Shown: positions 54,756-63,922, numbered from the stretch's first letter. The stretch is 64,000 nucleotides of DNA from Flavobacterium piscinae (GCF_004122145.1 NZ_SBKQ01000009.1:95784-159783); one strand, 5' to 3'. Made by a program: numbers and translations. Notes: a model not told the origin generated them from the letters alone.

Positions 54756-56405
54756 TTAAATTTTTACTTCTTTAAAAGTTCTGATTTTATCTTCGCGTTT
54801 AGCCAAAACATACTCATTCCATGTAGAAGAATCCTCTGCATCGAAAATGGTTATTTTTTGTGATTCATCTTCTATCAAAAAATCGGTTGATTTGAAATTT
54901 AATATTTTGGCAGCCGCTTCCAAACCGGAATAGCTTGCACCTGTAACACCATGTGAAAGTGTACTTGCTCCGCAGAGATAAAGATTTTCAAATTCGGTTT
55001 GATTTTTATAGGCAAAAGGACCTATTTGTCGCAATGTTTTTTCGGTTCCGTATACATTCCCTCTGGTACTGTTGATATAAAATTGGTTTGTTTTAGGGGT
55101 TCCCAATTCGGCTTGCACAATATGCTCTCTGACTGTTGGAATTAATTTCTCAACCGTATTTAAGAATTTATCTATGATTTTATTCTTAAATAATTCGTAT
55201 TCCGGTGTGTGATATTTTTCTTGATTAAACTGTTTGAAACTATCAAAATCTACATAGGTTACAATTTCAAAATTGTGGTACCTTCCATTAAAACTTACCG
55301 GATCTTTAAGTGTGGTGCAACTCATAAACAGAGCCGGAAACTCTTTACCTTCTGTAATATTTCCTTTTGTAAGTTCATCAAAATGACCGTCAATATTATC
55401 ATCTTTAAATTTCCAAATATTTCCGGAATCAATTCCAAATTGTGTTACATCCAAATCAACTGTCAAAAATAAAATTAAAGAAGTTACGGAATACCTTGTT
55501 TTATCAAGTCTTTTGAGCAGTTTTTTACTGCAATTCTCTCCACCAATTAGCTTAAGAAAAGTGGTAGATGGGTCTGCATTTGAAATGATGTTTTTGGCAA
55601 ATAGTTGTTTCCCGTCAAGCATTTGCACTCCAATTGCTTTTTTATCTGACAGCAAAATTTTACTCACCTTTTGCTTAGTTCTGACCACACCTCCATAACT
55701 TTTAATTTTGGTGGTCATCGCTTTAACTATTCCACCGCCTCCACCCATTGGGTAATAGCCCCCTTCAAAGTAATGATTCATAACTGAACAATGAACCGGG
55801 AAACTTGCTCGATTGGGTGGAAGACCGTGATCTCCACACTGAGCATTTAATATTGCTTTCACAAGAGGATCTTTAACATGCCATCCAATTACTCGCTTTA
55901 ATGAAAATAATGCAAACTTTCCAAAATGTTTCGTGCGAAAAGGAACTGTGACTTTTTGCCAAAGTCCTTTTAATTTTGGAATTAGTTGAAGTTCGTAATT
56001 TACTTTTTCAATTAAAGAAAGATATTCTCTGATGTTTTTTGCTTCTTGTGGAAATTCGGCAGCCAGTTTGTTTTTTAGATTTTCAATTCCGGCCGGATAA
56101 TCAAATTGATAATCACCTACATGACAATGGTCATATCCATTTTTATTCATCCTGAAAAAAATCAGGTCATTGGCAATTCCCAAACTTTTATAGAGTTGAT
56201 TAGTAGATTGACCTTCTGCCAGTAATCCGATGTAATGTACTCCGGGGCTAAAACGCTGCCCGTTTAAGGTAAAACTATGGCACCATCCACCCGGAACATC
56301 GTGTTGTTCTAACACCAAAACTTTTTGTCCGGCTCTTGCTAAACAAAGAGCTGTGGTTAACCCTCCTGCCCCTGAACCTATAATGATTGAGTCAAATTCT
56401 TCCAT
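54756..56405 (-). CDS. FAD-dependent CrtI/RetSat-like oxidoreductase (second)
   Basis: A 549-residue flavoprotein with an FAD motif at the start (SIIIGSGAGGLTTALCLARAG), GVHYIGLLAEGQS near residue 58 and a C-terminal motif LYLCGASTLSHGVTGASYSG. It shares the GIHYIGG/GVHYIGL-LAEGQ block with 33133-34665, so the two are paralogues. The last 50 residues are an extra charged tail. It could act on the polyene double bonds or alkyl chain. A 55-bp gap follows on its downstream side. Confidence 0.85.
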   Translation of the reverse strand: MEEFDSIIIGSGAGGLTTALCLARAGQKVLVLEQHDVPGGWCHSFTLNGQRFSPGVHYIGLLAEGQSTNQLYKSLGIANDLIFFRMNKNGYDHCHVGDYQFDYPAGIENLKNKLAAEFPQEAKNIREYLSLIEKVNYELQLIPKLKGLWQKVTVPFRTKHFGKFALFSLKRVIGWHVKDPLVKAILNAQCGDHGLPPNRASFPVHCSVMNHYFEGGYYPMGGGGGIVKAMTTKIKSYGGVVRTKQKVSKILLSDKKAIGVQMLDGKQLFAKNIISNADPSTTFLKLIGGENCSKKLLKRLDKTRYSVTSLILFLTVDLDVTQFGIDSGNIWKFKDDNIDGHFDELTKGNITEGKEFPALFMSCTTLKDPVSFNGRYHNFEIVTYVDFDSFKQFNQEKYHTPEYELFKNKIIDKFLNTVEKLIPTVREHIVQAELGTPKTNQFYINSTRGNVYGTEKTLRQIGPFAYKNQTEFENLYLCGASTLSHGVTGASYSGLEAAAKILNFKSTDFLIEDESQKITIFDAEDSSTWNEYVLAKREDKIRTFKEVKI

Positions 56406-56457
56406 AGTTTATTTAGTTGGTCAGCTAACTAGAATTTGATTAGCTATCATTATTTAG

Positions 56458-57339
56458 TTAGTTTTTTATATCGTCCCAAAAATCAAAATAATTGAACCAT
56501 TGCAACGGGTATTTTTTCAGCATTGATTCTACACTTTCTATATAGGCCTTTAACAGCCCTTTTTCATCGCGGTATTTAGTGTTTGCTTCTCTGGCATAAA
56601 GATGATAATGCAGGTTTTTTTCTTTCATGACATACACAAAAACTACCGGAACTTTCAATCTGGAAGCAATTAAAAATGGTCCTGCCGGAAAATTTGCCTC
56701 TTTCCCTAGAATTTGTTCGGTCAAACATTTTGTTCCTTGAAAATAGCGATCACCGGTAAAACAAATTAATTCATTGTTTGCCAATGCATTATTAATATCA
56801 AAGATATGGGACATATCCTCTTTAACCAAAATAAATTTTATTGATGATTTTTGGGCTATACTCTCCAAATAATCTTTGATAACGGTATGCTCTAAATCAG
56901 TTGTTACTAAGCTAATTTGACAATCTAAGTCGATATCCGCCAAAAAATGTTCTGCAATTTCAAAATTTCCAATGTGAGCACTAATAAGTACACCCCCATT
57001 TTTTTTGGCTAAAAGATTCTTAAGTATATCGATACCGTCAAATTCATACGTAAATCGATTTCTAAGACCGAAAGAAATGGCTGTTTTATCAATAATGGTT
57101 TGCCCGAAGGTAAAATAACTTCTAAAAACAGCTACTCTAGTTTTAAGATTTGAATAACCTAATCTGTTTTTAAAGTAATAGCCAATGGCTTGGTTGCTTT
57201 TCTTTAGAAATAAAAAATAATAAGAAGCTACGAAGTAAAGCACAAAATAGGATGCTTTAATTCCTAACTTCTTTATACAAAAAACAAAAATCTTATAACC
57301 CAGTAGTGTTCCTCTCGATTTTCCGTCCCACTTGCTCAT
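56458..57339 (-). CDS. LpxL-like lysophospholipid acyltransferase
   Basis: A 293-residue membrane-associated acyltransferase of the lipid A biosynthesis type. The N-terminal helix (YFVLYFVASYYFLFL) precedes SAHIGNFEIAEHFL, the catalytic His with Glu, and GDRYFQGT plus FPAGPFLIASRLKVPVVFVYV. It lies 5 bp after an ACP gene, so it may transfer an ACP-bound acyl chain. The aryl-polyene chain or the lipid anchor are possible substrates. Confidence 0.85.
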   Translation of the reverse strand: MSKWDGKSRGTLLGYKIFVFCIKKLGIKASYFVLYFVASYYFLFLKKSNQAIGYYFKNRLGYSNLKTRVAVFRSYFTFGQTIIDKTAISFGLRNRFTYEFDGIDILKNLLAKKNGGVLISAHIGNFEIAEHFLADIDLDCQISLVTTDLEHTVIKDYLESIAQKSSIKFILVKEDMSHIFDINNALANNELICFTGDRYFQGTKCLTEQILGKEANFPAGPFLIASRLKVPVVFVYVMKEKNLHYHLYAREANTKYRDEKGLLKAYIESVESMLKKYPLQWFNYFDFWDDIKN

Positions 57340-57344
57340 GGTGG

Positions 57345-57602
57345 TTAAGCGTTTTCTTTTACTTTAATCTTATTTTCAATTAAATCATAAAAGTTTTGAA
57401 AAGTGGCAATTCCAACAAAATCTGCCTCTCCTAGTTTTACACCAAAATTAGCTTCTATTGTTACAACCAAATCAACATAATCCAAACTATCTAATCCAAG
57501 TGTGTCTTTTAAATTAGCTTCGGGAGAAATTGTATCTCTATCTACCTCAAACTCCTCAACTAAGAAACCATTAATAGTTTCAATAATATCTGCTTTATTC
57601 AT
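57345..57602 (-). CDS. Acyl carrier protein (2)
   Basis: An 85-residue ACP. The phosphopantetheine serine is in LKDTLGLDSLDYVDLVV (about residue 39). Placed between a KS (9 bp upstream) and the LpxL-like acyltransferase. With the first ACP it gives the cluster two carriers, as in other aryl-polyene and DarC-containing clusters. Confidence 0.93.
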   Translation of the reverse strand: MNKADIIETINGFLVEEFEVDRDTISPEANLKDTLGLDSLDYVDLVVTIEANFGVKLGEADFVGIATFQNFYDLIENKIKVKENA

Positions 57603-57611
57603 TTTTTAAAA

Positions 57612-58832
57612 TTATACTTTTTTAACTACAAGTGCTGAATTTGTTCCTCCGAAACCAAAGGAATTCGACAAAAATATATTAATTTTTGTATTTATCGTAC
57701 TTTTAACAATATTTAATTTAGCAGAATCTTCATCCGGATTTTCAAAATTGATATTTGGAGCAATAAAAGAATGTTGCATCATCAGGATAGAATAAATCAC
57801 TTCACTGGCTCCAGCCATCCAGCATTCGTGCCCGGTCATTGATTTAGTAGAGCTTACAGGCGTGTTGTTTTCTCCAAAAATTTCAAAAATTGCTTTTGCT
57901 TCATTTCCATCACCAACTGGGGTTGAAGTAGCGTGTGCATTAATGTAATCAATTTGATCCGGTGTAACATTTGCCTGAGCCATCGCTCGTTTCATAGCTG
58001 TAGAAGGACCATCTACGTTTGGAGTTGAAATATGACCGCCGTTGGATGAAAATCCATAACCAATTACTTCGGCAATAATTGGTGCTCCTCGTTTGACAGC
58101 AGATTCATAACTTTCCAATATTAACGTTGCACCACCTCCACTTGGAACTAAACCGTCTCGTTTAGCATCAAATGGTCGTGAAGCTTTGCTTGGATTTGCT
58201 TCATCTAAAGAAAAAACGCCTAATCCGTCAAAACTAGACATGGCATATTTGTTGATTTCTTGAGCTCCACCACAAATGATTGTGTCTTGCAAACCACTTT
58301 TTATCAGATGATACCCTAACCCAATGGAATGTGAACCACTTGCACAGGCAGCACTAACCGTTAAATTAATCCCTCTCAATCTGAAAATTGTAGATAAATT
58401 CATCGTTACGGTAGAATTCATCGATTTAAAAATAGCACCTGAACCAATTAAAGTAGTGTCTTTCTTTTCACGAATAATATCGGTAGCTTCTATAATTGCC
58501 ATAGAAACACTATCGTTTCCATAGAGAATTCCAACTTCATTTGTGTCAAAAAAGCTATCATCAATGTTAGCATTTCGTAAGGCTTCGATGGTAGCCATAT
58601 AGGCATATTCCGTTTCTTCGCCAATACTGATTCGCTGTCTGCGACTGAGTAACGCTTTTAAATCGGGTCTTGGCACTTTTCCTGTTAAGGCAGAACGAAA
58701 TCCAAAATCTTTCCTTTCCTGGTCATAAATTATTCCTGATTTGCCTTCGTAGAGTGATTGTTTCACTTCGTCTAACGAAGTTCCAATGCAGGAATAAATT
58801 CCCATTCCGGTAATAACTACTCTTTTATCCAT
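57612..58832 (-). CDS. Beta-ketoacyl-ACP synthase (third, KAS II type)
   Basis: A 406-residue KAS II. The catalytic triad is C163 (TVSAACASG), H300 (INAHATSTP) and H335 (MTGHECWMAG). The HAT instead of HGT variant is notable. It is the first KS after the KR gene and may extend the aryl chain or make the fatty acyl unit for the resorcinol. Confidence 0.92.
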   Translation of the reverse strand: MDKRVVITGMGIYSCIGTSLDEVKQSLYEGKSGIIYDQERKDFGFRSALTGKVPRPDLKALLSRRQRISIGEETEYAYMATIEALRNANIDDSFFDTNEVGILYGNDSVSMAIIEATDIIREKKDTTLIGSGAIFKSMNSTVTMNLSTIFRLRGINLTVSAACASGSHSIGLGYHLIKSGLQDTIICGGAQEINKYAMSSFDGLGVFSLDEANPSKASRPFDAKRDGLVPSGGGATLILESYESAVKRGAPIIAEVIGYGFSSNGGHISTPNVDGPSTAMKRAMAQANVTPDQIDYINAHATSTPVGDGNEAKAIFEIFGENNTPVSSTKSMTGHECWMAGASEVIYSILMMQHSFIAPNINFENPDEDSAKLNIVKSTINTKINIFLSNSFGFGGTNSALVVKKV

Positions 58833-58847
58833 GCGTATTCCTGTATT

Positions 58848-59579
58848 TTAAGAATATATTCCTCCATTAATATTAATCACTTCTCCGGTAATATATCCAG
58901 CCTTTTTTGAAACTAAAAAACTTACTAAATCCGCCACCTCTTCGGCTTCACCAAATCGGTTTACAGGTACTAATTTAATTAATTCGTTTTCATCAAGCGA
59001 ACCGGTCATATCTGTGCGAATAAATCCGGGAGCTACAGCATTCACCGTAATATTACGCTTGGCAACTTCTTGAGCCAAGGCTTTGGTAGCAGCCACAATA
59101 GCACCTTTAGCCGCTGAATAATTGGTTTGACCTGCAGTTCCTTTTACACCGGAAACCGAGGCCATATTGACTATTCGACCATATTTATTGCGAAGCATTT
59201 TTTGAATGAAAAAATTGGTGACATTAAAAAACCCATTCAAACTGGTGTTGACTACATTACTCCAATCGTCCTGTGTCATCCACATAAAAAGGCCGTCTTT
59301 TGTGATACCTGCATTATTAACGATAACTTCGACAATGGCTTCCGGATTTTTTTCCTGCCAATTAGATAAGGCAGTTGTTACTTCCTCTGCATTGGAAACA
59401 TTAAATTGAATAATTTCACCTGTTGCTCCTTTGTTTACAACTTCTTGAAGCGTTTTTTCGGCAGCTTCTTTATTACTTTGGTAATTAATAAGGATGTGGT
59501 AATTACTTTCTTCCGCTAATTTTTGACAAATAGCACTTCCAATTCCTCTTGAACCACCGGTTACTAATGCACACTTCAT
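58848..59579 (-). CDS. fabG: 3-oxoacyl-ACP reductase (FabG-like)
   Basis: A 243-residue SDR enzyme. It has the NADPH motif ALVTGGSRGIGSAI at the N-terminus and the Ser-Tyr-Lys triad in MASVSGVKGTAGQTNYSAAKGA, with NNAG and NVTNFF. It reduces beta-ketoacyl-ACP during polyene formation. The symbol denotes the enzyme class; this is the cluster copy and need not be the housekeeping FabG. Confidence 0.92.
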   Translation of the reverse strand: MKCALVTGGSRGIGSAICQKLAEESNYHILINYQSNKEAAEKTLQEVVNKGATGEIIQFNVSNAEEVTTALSNWQEKNPEAIVEVIVNNAGITKDGLFMWMTQDDWSNVVNTSLNGFFNVTNFFIQKMLRNKYGRIVNMASVSGVKGTAGQTNYSAAKGAIVAATKALAQEVAKRNITVNAVAPGFIRTDMTGSLDENELIKLVPVNRFGEAEEVADLVSFLVSKKAGYITGEVININGGIYS

Positions 59580-59606
59580 ACTAATGTTATAAATTTTATT
59601 CTTATT

Positions 59607-60716
59607 TTATTTTTGAAAAAGTTCAGCGTTATCAAAATATTGATTTCCTAAGATTGTACCATCGGTTTTTAGAAAACACCATTTTTTGTTTGCTTTTACT
59701 CTGGCTAAACCATTAACAAATCCTTTGTCTTCGTCTCTAAAAACACCGAATCCAACGGCGGTGATTTGATAATTTGTAGGAATGACTAATTTCCCGTTTA
59801 CATCGATAAAACCCCAATCTTTAGATTTAACCGGAGCCAATCCATCTGCAGAAAAAACTTCCACATCATCGTACATGGGTTGAACAACAAACTCACCTTT
59901 TGTGTTGATAAAACCCCATTTTTTTCCATCAAAAGCCGGAGCCAATGACTTTGAAAAAGCCCTTACTTTATCAAACTTTGGTTCAATAACCCAATTTCCA
60001 TTTATATCGATAAAACCAATTTTTTTATTTTTTCTGGCGTAAGTAATGTCTTCAGCGTAAAAATCCCATATTTTATCTGCCCCATCTACTTGTTTAAAAG
60101 CATTTTCTTTTATGATTCCAAACGCTTCGCCTTTTCTACCCCATGTTGTATTTTTGTAATAATTTCCAATTTCATCATATTCAGTATTGACAACCTCTTT
60201 TCCGGACTTATCAATAATCCCCCATTTATCGTTGTTTTTTACCCGGGCATAATTACCTTCAAATCCTTTAATAACTTGGTATTTTGGTTGTAAAACCACT
60301 TCGCCTTTTGGATTAATCAAACCAATTTTGTCACCTTGACGAATGAAAGCTACTCCATTTTCAAAATCGTATAATTTTTCGGAAGGAGGCATTTGAAGTT
60401 CTTTCCCTGTTTTGTCGATATAAAACCATCTTTTTTCTTTTTCAACCAAACAAATACCACTGTTAAAATATTTCACTTTAGTGAATGTAGCCGGAATAGC
60501 CCAATCTCCTTTTGCATTAATAAACCCCCAGTTACCATTATCTAAAGCGGCCGCCATGCCTTCTGAAAAATTTTTGGCGTCTTTAAATTTTGGCAAAATT
60601 GCATATTCTCCGGCTTTAGTAATATAGCCAAATTTATCCCCTTGTTTTACAAGTGCAAGTTCTTGTGCAGAAATGAACTGAACAAACAAAACCATTAAAA
60701 GTGTAAGCTTTTTCAT
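59607..60716 (-). CDS. Secreted WG-repeat protein
   Basis: A 369-residue protein with a signal peptide (about residues 1-17, ending ISAQ) and around a dozen WG (KWG) repeats such as NGNWGFINAKGDWAIP, KWGIIDKSGKEV and KKWGFINTKGEFVVQP. Such repeats form a beta-propeller-like or solenoid surface and are common in Bacteroidota. Its place between the KR and ammonia-lyase genes is unexpected. Function unknown. Confidence 0.85.
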   Translation of the reverse strand: MKKLTLLMVLFVQFISAQELALVKQGDKFGYITKAGEYAILPKFKDAKNFSEGMAAALDNGNWGFINAKGDWAIPATFTKVKYFNSGICLVEKEKRWFYIDKTGKELQMPPSEKLYDFENGVAFIRQGDKIGLINPKGEVVLQPKYQVIKGFEGNYARVKNNDKWGIIDKSGKEVVNTEYDEIGNYYKNTTWGRKGEAFGIIKENAFKQVDGADKIWDFYAEDITYARKNKKIGFIDINGNWVIEPKFDKVRAFSKSLAPAFDGKKWGFINTKGEFVVQPMYDDVEVFSADGLAPVKSKDWGFIDVNGKLVIPTNYQITAVGFGVFRDEDKGFVNGLARVKANKKWCFLKTDGTILGNQYFDNAELFQK

Positions 60717-60744
60717 GTTTATAAATGTTATGGTTAGTACTAAT

Positions 60745-62265
60745 TTATATTGACATCAAATGTTCTTTTACCTTTTGAACAAAAGGATACATCACTTGAT
60801 CTTCCTTAAATTTTGGAACGATTGAACGTACATCATCGTATAACTTTTTGGTAACCGATGACACTTTTGCATCATATCCCAATGCATCAATCGCCTGAAC
60901 TATCGTTATAGCTTCTATGGCTACTACTTCAAAAGCATTTTCAATTACTTTACCCGTAATTACCGCCGCATTGGTTCCCATGCTCACAATATCTTGATTA
61001 TCATTATTGTTGGGAATACTGTGCACATACATTGGATTAGACAACATCTGGTTTTCAGCTGTTGTTGATGTGGCCGTAAATTGAACACCTTGCATACCAA
61101 AATTAAACCCTAAAGTACCTAAATTAACAAAAGGAGGCAAGATTTCGTTCAATTTTGAATTCAAAAGATAATTTAATTGTCTTTCAGACAGCATTGTTAA
61201 TTTTGTGATTACGAGTTTTAACTTGTCCATTTCAAGTGAAATATAATCGCCATGGAAATTACCACCATGATAAACATGTTTGTTTTTTACATCAACAATC
61301 GGGTTGTCATTGGCTGAATTTATTTCTTTTTCCAACACAGAAGCAACCGATTTCACTGTGTCTAAAACCGGTCCCAATATTTGTGGTACGCAACGCAACG
61401 AATAATATTCTTGTACTTTTTCTTTGAAAACATCTTCCGTATTTTCGCCGGAATACAGATGATCTTCTCTTTTTCGAATGAGTTGACTGTCTTTTAAATT
61501 TGTTCGCATTTTTTGGGCGATTTCCTGTTGTCCAAAATGCAGTTTTGTTTCATTTAATTCGGCAGACAAATGATCATCATATGCTGAAACAATTTCATTA
61601 ATAGCACAAGAACATTTTACGACCCAGTCGATTAATTTTTGAGCGTTAAAAACATTTACAACACCAATTCCTGTCATCACAGAAGTCCCGTTCATTAAAG
61701 CTAATCCTTCACGGATTTCAACTTGTATAGGCTGAAGATTTTCAATTTTAAATACTTCTTGCGTGGCCTTTCTTTCGCCTTTGTAAAACACTTCACCTTC
61801 ACCGATCAAAACTAACGCTAAATGAGCTAATTGAACCAAATCGCCACTTGCTCCTACGCCACCATGTTCAAAAATTAAAGGTGTAATATCACGATTGATG
61901 AACTCCTTCATTAAATGAATAACTGAAGGATGAACCCCTGAATTACCTAATGAAAGCGTATTTAATCTTGCTAAAATAGCCGACTTTACAAAATATGGAT
62001 TTAAAGGTTTACCAGTACCTGATGAATGACTTCTAATCAAATTGTATTGTAACTGAATTTGATCTTCTTTTTTAATTCGGTATTGAGCCATTGGTCCAAA
62101 TCCGGTGTTTACGCCGTAAATCACCTTATTTTGGGCAAACTCTTTTAAAAAACTATAACTCTCTTTTACTCTTTCTAAAACTTTATCACTTATCTCCGCT
62201 TTATCATTTTTAAAAACGATGGACACAAATTGTTCCAAGTCTAAATATTCTCCAATAACGCTCAT
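60745..62265 (-). CDS. tal: Tyrosine ammonia-lyase (HAL/PAL family)
   Basis: A 506-residue aromatic amino-acid lyase. The MIO cofactor triad is A139-S140-G141 (GGVGASGDLVQLAHLA), the catalytic Tyr is Y50 (VIYGVNTGFG), and S79-H80 (LIRSHSSGTG) occupy the substrate-selectivity site. I recall the characterised tyrosine ammonia-lyase of Flavobacterium johnsoniae having the same stretch, so it most likely turns L-tyrosine into 4-coumarate, the aryl starter. It is the first gene of the 32-kb minus-strand run. Confidence 0.9.
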   Translation of the reverse strand: MSVIGEYLDLEQFVSIVFKNDKAEISDKVLERVKESYSFLKEFAQNKVIYGVNTGFGPMAQYRIKKEDQIQLQYNLIRSHSSGTGKPLNPYFVKSAILARLNTLSLGNSGVHPSVIHLMKEFINRDITPLIFEHGGVGASGDLVQLAHLALVLIGEGEVFYKGERKATQEVFKIENLQPIQVEIREGLALMNGTSVMTGIGVVNVFNAQKLIDWVVKCSCAINEIVSAYDDHLSAELNETKLHFGQQEIAQKMRTNLKDSQLIRKREDHLYSGENTEDVFKEKVQEYYSLRCVPQILGPVLDTVKSVASVLEKEINSANDNPIVDVKNKHVYHGGNFHGDYISLEMDKLKLVITKLTMLSERQLNYLLNSKLNEILPPFVNLGTLGFNFGMQGVQFTATSTTAENQMLSNPMYVHSIPNNNDNQDIVSMGTNAAVITGKVIENAFEVVAIEAITIVQAIDALGYDAKVSSVTKKLYDDVRSIVPKFKEDQVMYPFVQKVKEHLMSI

Positions 62266-62326
62266 TATAGTTACTTTAATTTATAAATTTTATAAGAATT
62301 TATTTTTAATTTAATGGGAATGTAAT

Positions 62327-62334
62327 TACATTTG
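62327..62334 (+). promoter_or_regulatory. Promoter of the halogenase-like gene, minus-7 element
   Basis: TACATTTG matches TAnnTTTG; the ATG lies 44 bp downstream. Its transcription start would fall on the opposing TAL minus-7 element. Confidence 0.5.
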
Positions 62335-62339
62335 AACGG

Positions 62340-62365
62340 CAAAGATACTATATTATAAAATACAA
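62340..62365 (-). promoter_or_regulatory. Promoter of the pigment gene run (TAL onward)
   Basis: On the minus strand TTG (62365-62363), a 15-bp spacer and TATCTTTG (62347-62340). The leader to the TAL ATG would be about 70 nt. The two divergent promoters face each other with only 5 bp between their minus-7 elements. Confidence 0.55.
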
Positions 62366-62377
62366 AAAAAAGAAATA

Positions 62378-63616
62378 ATGACAACAGAATCAGTAGATGT
62401 ATTGGTCATTGGGGCCGGACCTTCGGGATGTGTTTCCGCATCTTATTTATTTAACAACGGTGTCTCGGTAAAAGTTGTTGAAAAGACAAAATTTCCTCGA
62501 CTCGTTGTTGGAGAGAGTTTGATTCCCAGAGTGATGGACCATTTTGCTGAAGTTGGATTGTTTCCCGCACTCGATGCCATGAATTTTGAAAAGAAATTAG
62601 GAGCTCGATTTATACGCGGAGAAGAAATTTGTGTTTTCGATTTTAGTGAAAAATATACTGAAGGTTGGGATTGGACTTGGCAAGTCCCCAGAGCGGATTT
62701 CGATAACACATTGGCTCAAGAAGTCATTAAAAAAGGGGTTGATTTAGAGTTTGAAAGCGAAGTAATCTCTGTTACTTTTGAAGGAAAAAATTCAACTACC
62801 GTTATCAAAGATAAAGAGGGCAATTTAAAAGAAATCAAGGCAAAATTCATTATTGATTCCAGTGGTTACGGAAGGGTTTTACCTCGTTTGTTGGACTTGG
62901 ATACTCCGTCAAAATTAGATCCTCATTCGTCTATTTTCACTCATGTGAAAGATGTGAATCGTCCGGAAGGCGAAGAAGGCACCTTGATTTCTTTTGATAT
63001 TTTAGAAACAGAAGTGTGGTTGTGGGTGATTCCTTTTTCAAACGGGAATACTAGCCTTGGTGTAGTTGGCCCTACCACTTTTATCAATTCCCTATCCGAT
63101 AAAAGTAATGCGGATGCATTGCGTAATGCCATTCAATTGTCTGATTATTACATCAAACGTTTTGGTGATGTTGATTTTCTTTTTGAACCTGTAAAATTGG
63201 AAAACTATTCCCGTTCGGTAAAGAAAATGTACGGCGATGGATTTGCACTAACCGGTAACAGTTCAGAATTTTTAGATCCTGTTTTTTCCTCCGGTGTTGC
63301 TTTTGCAACCGAATCAGGAATTCTGGCTGCCAAATTAATTCACAAAGAATTGAAAGGCGAAAACGTGGATTGGGAAACTGAATTTACCGGTTATATGAAA
63401 AGTGGAATTGGCGTGTTTACCACCTATGTAAAAGAATGGTATACCGGAAATCTGCAAACTTTATTTTTCCATCAGCCAGAAAACCCGGATGTAAAAAGAA
63501 AAATCTGTGCAGTTTTGGCCGGATATGTCTGGGACGAGACCAATCCGTTTGTTAAAAAGCATGACAATGTGATTAAGAATATGGCACACATGATTAATAT
63601 GGAGAAGGAAGCATAG
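62378..63616 (+). CDS. Flavin-dependent halogenase-like oxidoreductase
   Basis: A 412-residue flavoprotein of the tryptophan/phenol halogenase group. It has an FAD motif (VLVIGAGPSGCVSA), VVGESLIPRV near residue 45, a lysine in NFEKKLGARF at the place of the catalytic Lys of phenol halogenases (K72 or K73), and the WxWxIP motif at 214-219 (WLWVIP), which marks halogenases. A later block GNSSEFLDPVFSSGV binds FAD. It is the only plus-strand gene of the cluster. Chlorination of the flexirubin aryl ring is a likely role; hydroxylation is an alternative. Confidence 0.8.
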   Translation: MTTESVDVLVIGAGPSGCVSASYLFNNGVSVKVVEKTKFPRLVVGESLIPRVMDHFAEVGLFPALDAMNFEKKLGARFIRGEEICVFDFSEKYTEGWDWTWQVPRADFDNTLAQEVIKKGVDLEFESEVISVTFEGKNSTTVIKDKEGNLKEIKAKFIIDSSGYGRVLPRLLDLDTPSKLDPHSSIFTHVKDVNRPEGEEGTLISFDILETEVWLWVIPFSNGNTSLGVVGPTTFINSLSDKSNADALRNAIQLSDYYIKRFGDVDFLFEPVKLENYSRSVKKMYGDGFALTGNSSEFLDPVFSSGVAFATESGILAAKLIHKELKGENVDWETEFTGYMKSGIGVFTTYVKEWYTGNLQTLFFHQPENPDVKRKICAVLAGYVWDETNPFVKKHDNVIKNMAHMINMEKEA

Positions 63617-63634
63617 ACAAAATATAAACAATAA

Positions 63635-63670
63635 AAAAGCCGTTGAAATCAAAAATTCCAACGGCTTTTC
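63635..63670 (+). terminator. Terminator after the halogenase-like gene
   Basis: Stem AAAAGCCGTTG / CAACGGCTTTT with an internal loop near AATC/ATTC, then T-rich sequence. It ends the only plus-strand transcript of the cluster. Confidence 0.85.
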
Positions 63671-63727
63671 TATTTTTTAAAGAAGCAACCGGGCATATAA
63701 ATAGTTCATGAAAAATGTTTTTTAAAA

Positions 63728-63852
63728 GCTTCGCAATCGTCTCCAGACTTTGCAGAATTTTTTTAATACGTTTTTAAATTATAATAGCACTGGATTTTAG
63801 TTGCTTTTTTATTAAATTTATATGTCGCAAAGTCGAGAGGCATTTGCGAAGC
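63728..63852. repeat. Long imperfect inverted repeat
   Basis: Arms of 26 bp at 63728-63753 and 63827-63852 pair as GCTTCGCAA / TTGCGAAGC, CTC / GAG and GACTTTGC / GCAAAGTC with two small mismatched positions, around a 73-nt AT-rich centre. No open reading frame of note lies inside. It may be a REP/MITE-like element or a strong hairpin. Confidence 0.75.
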
Positions 63853-63922
63853 GTTGCTGATAAGAAGACTTGCGGAGCCTTTAGATTTGTTCATTGAAAA
63901 TTTTGTAATTTTAATAACAACC

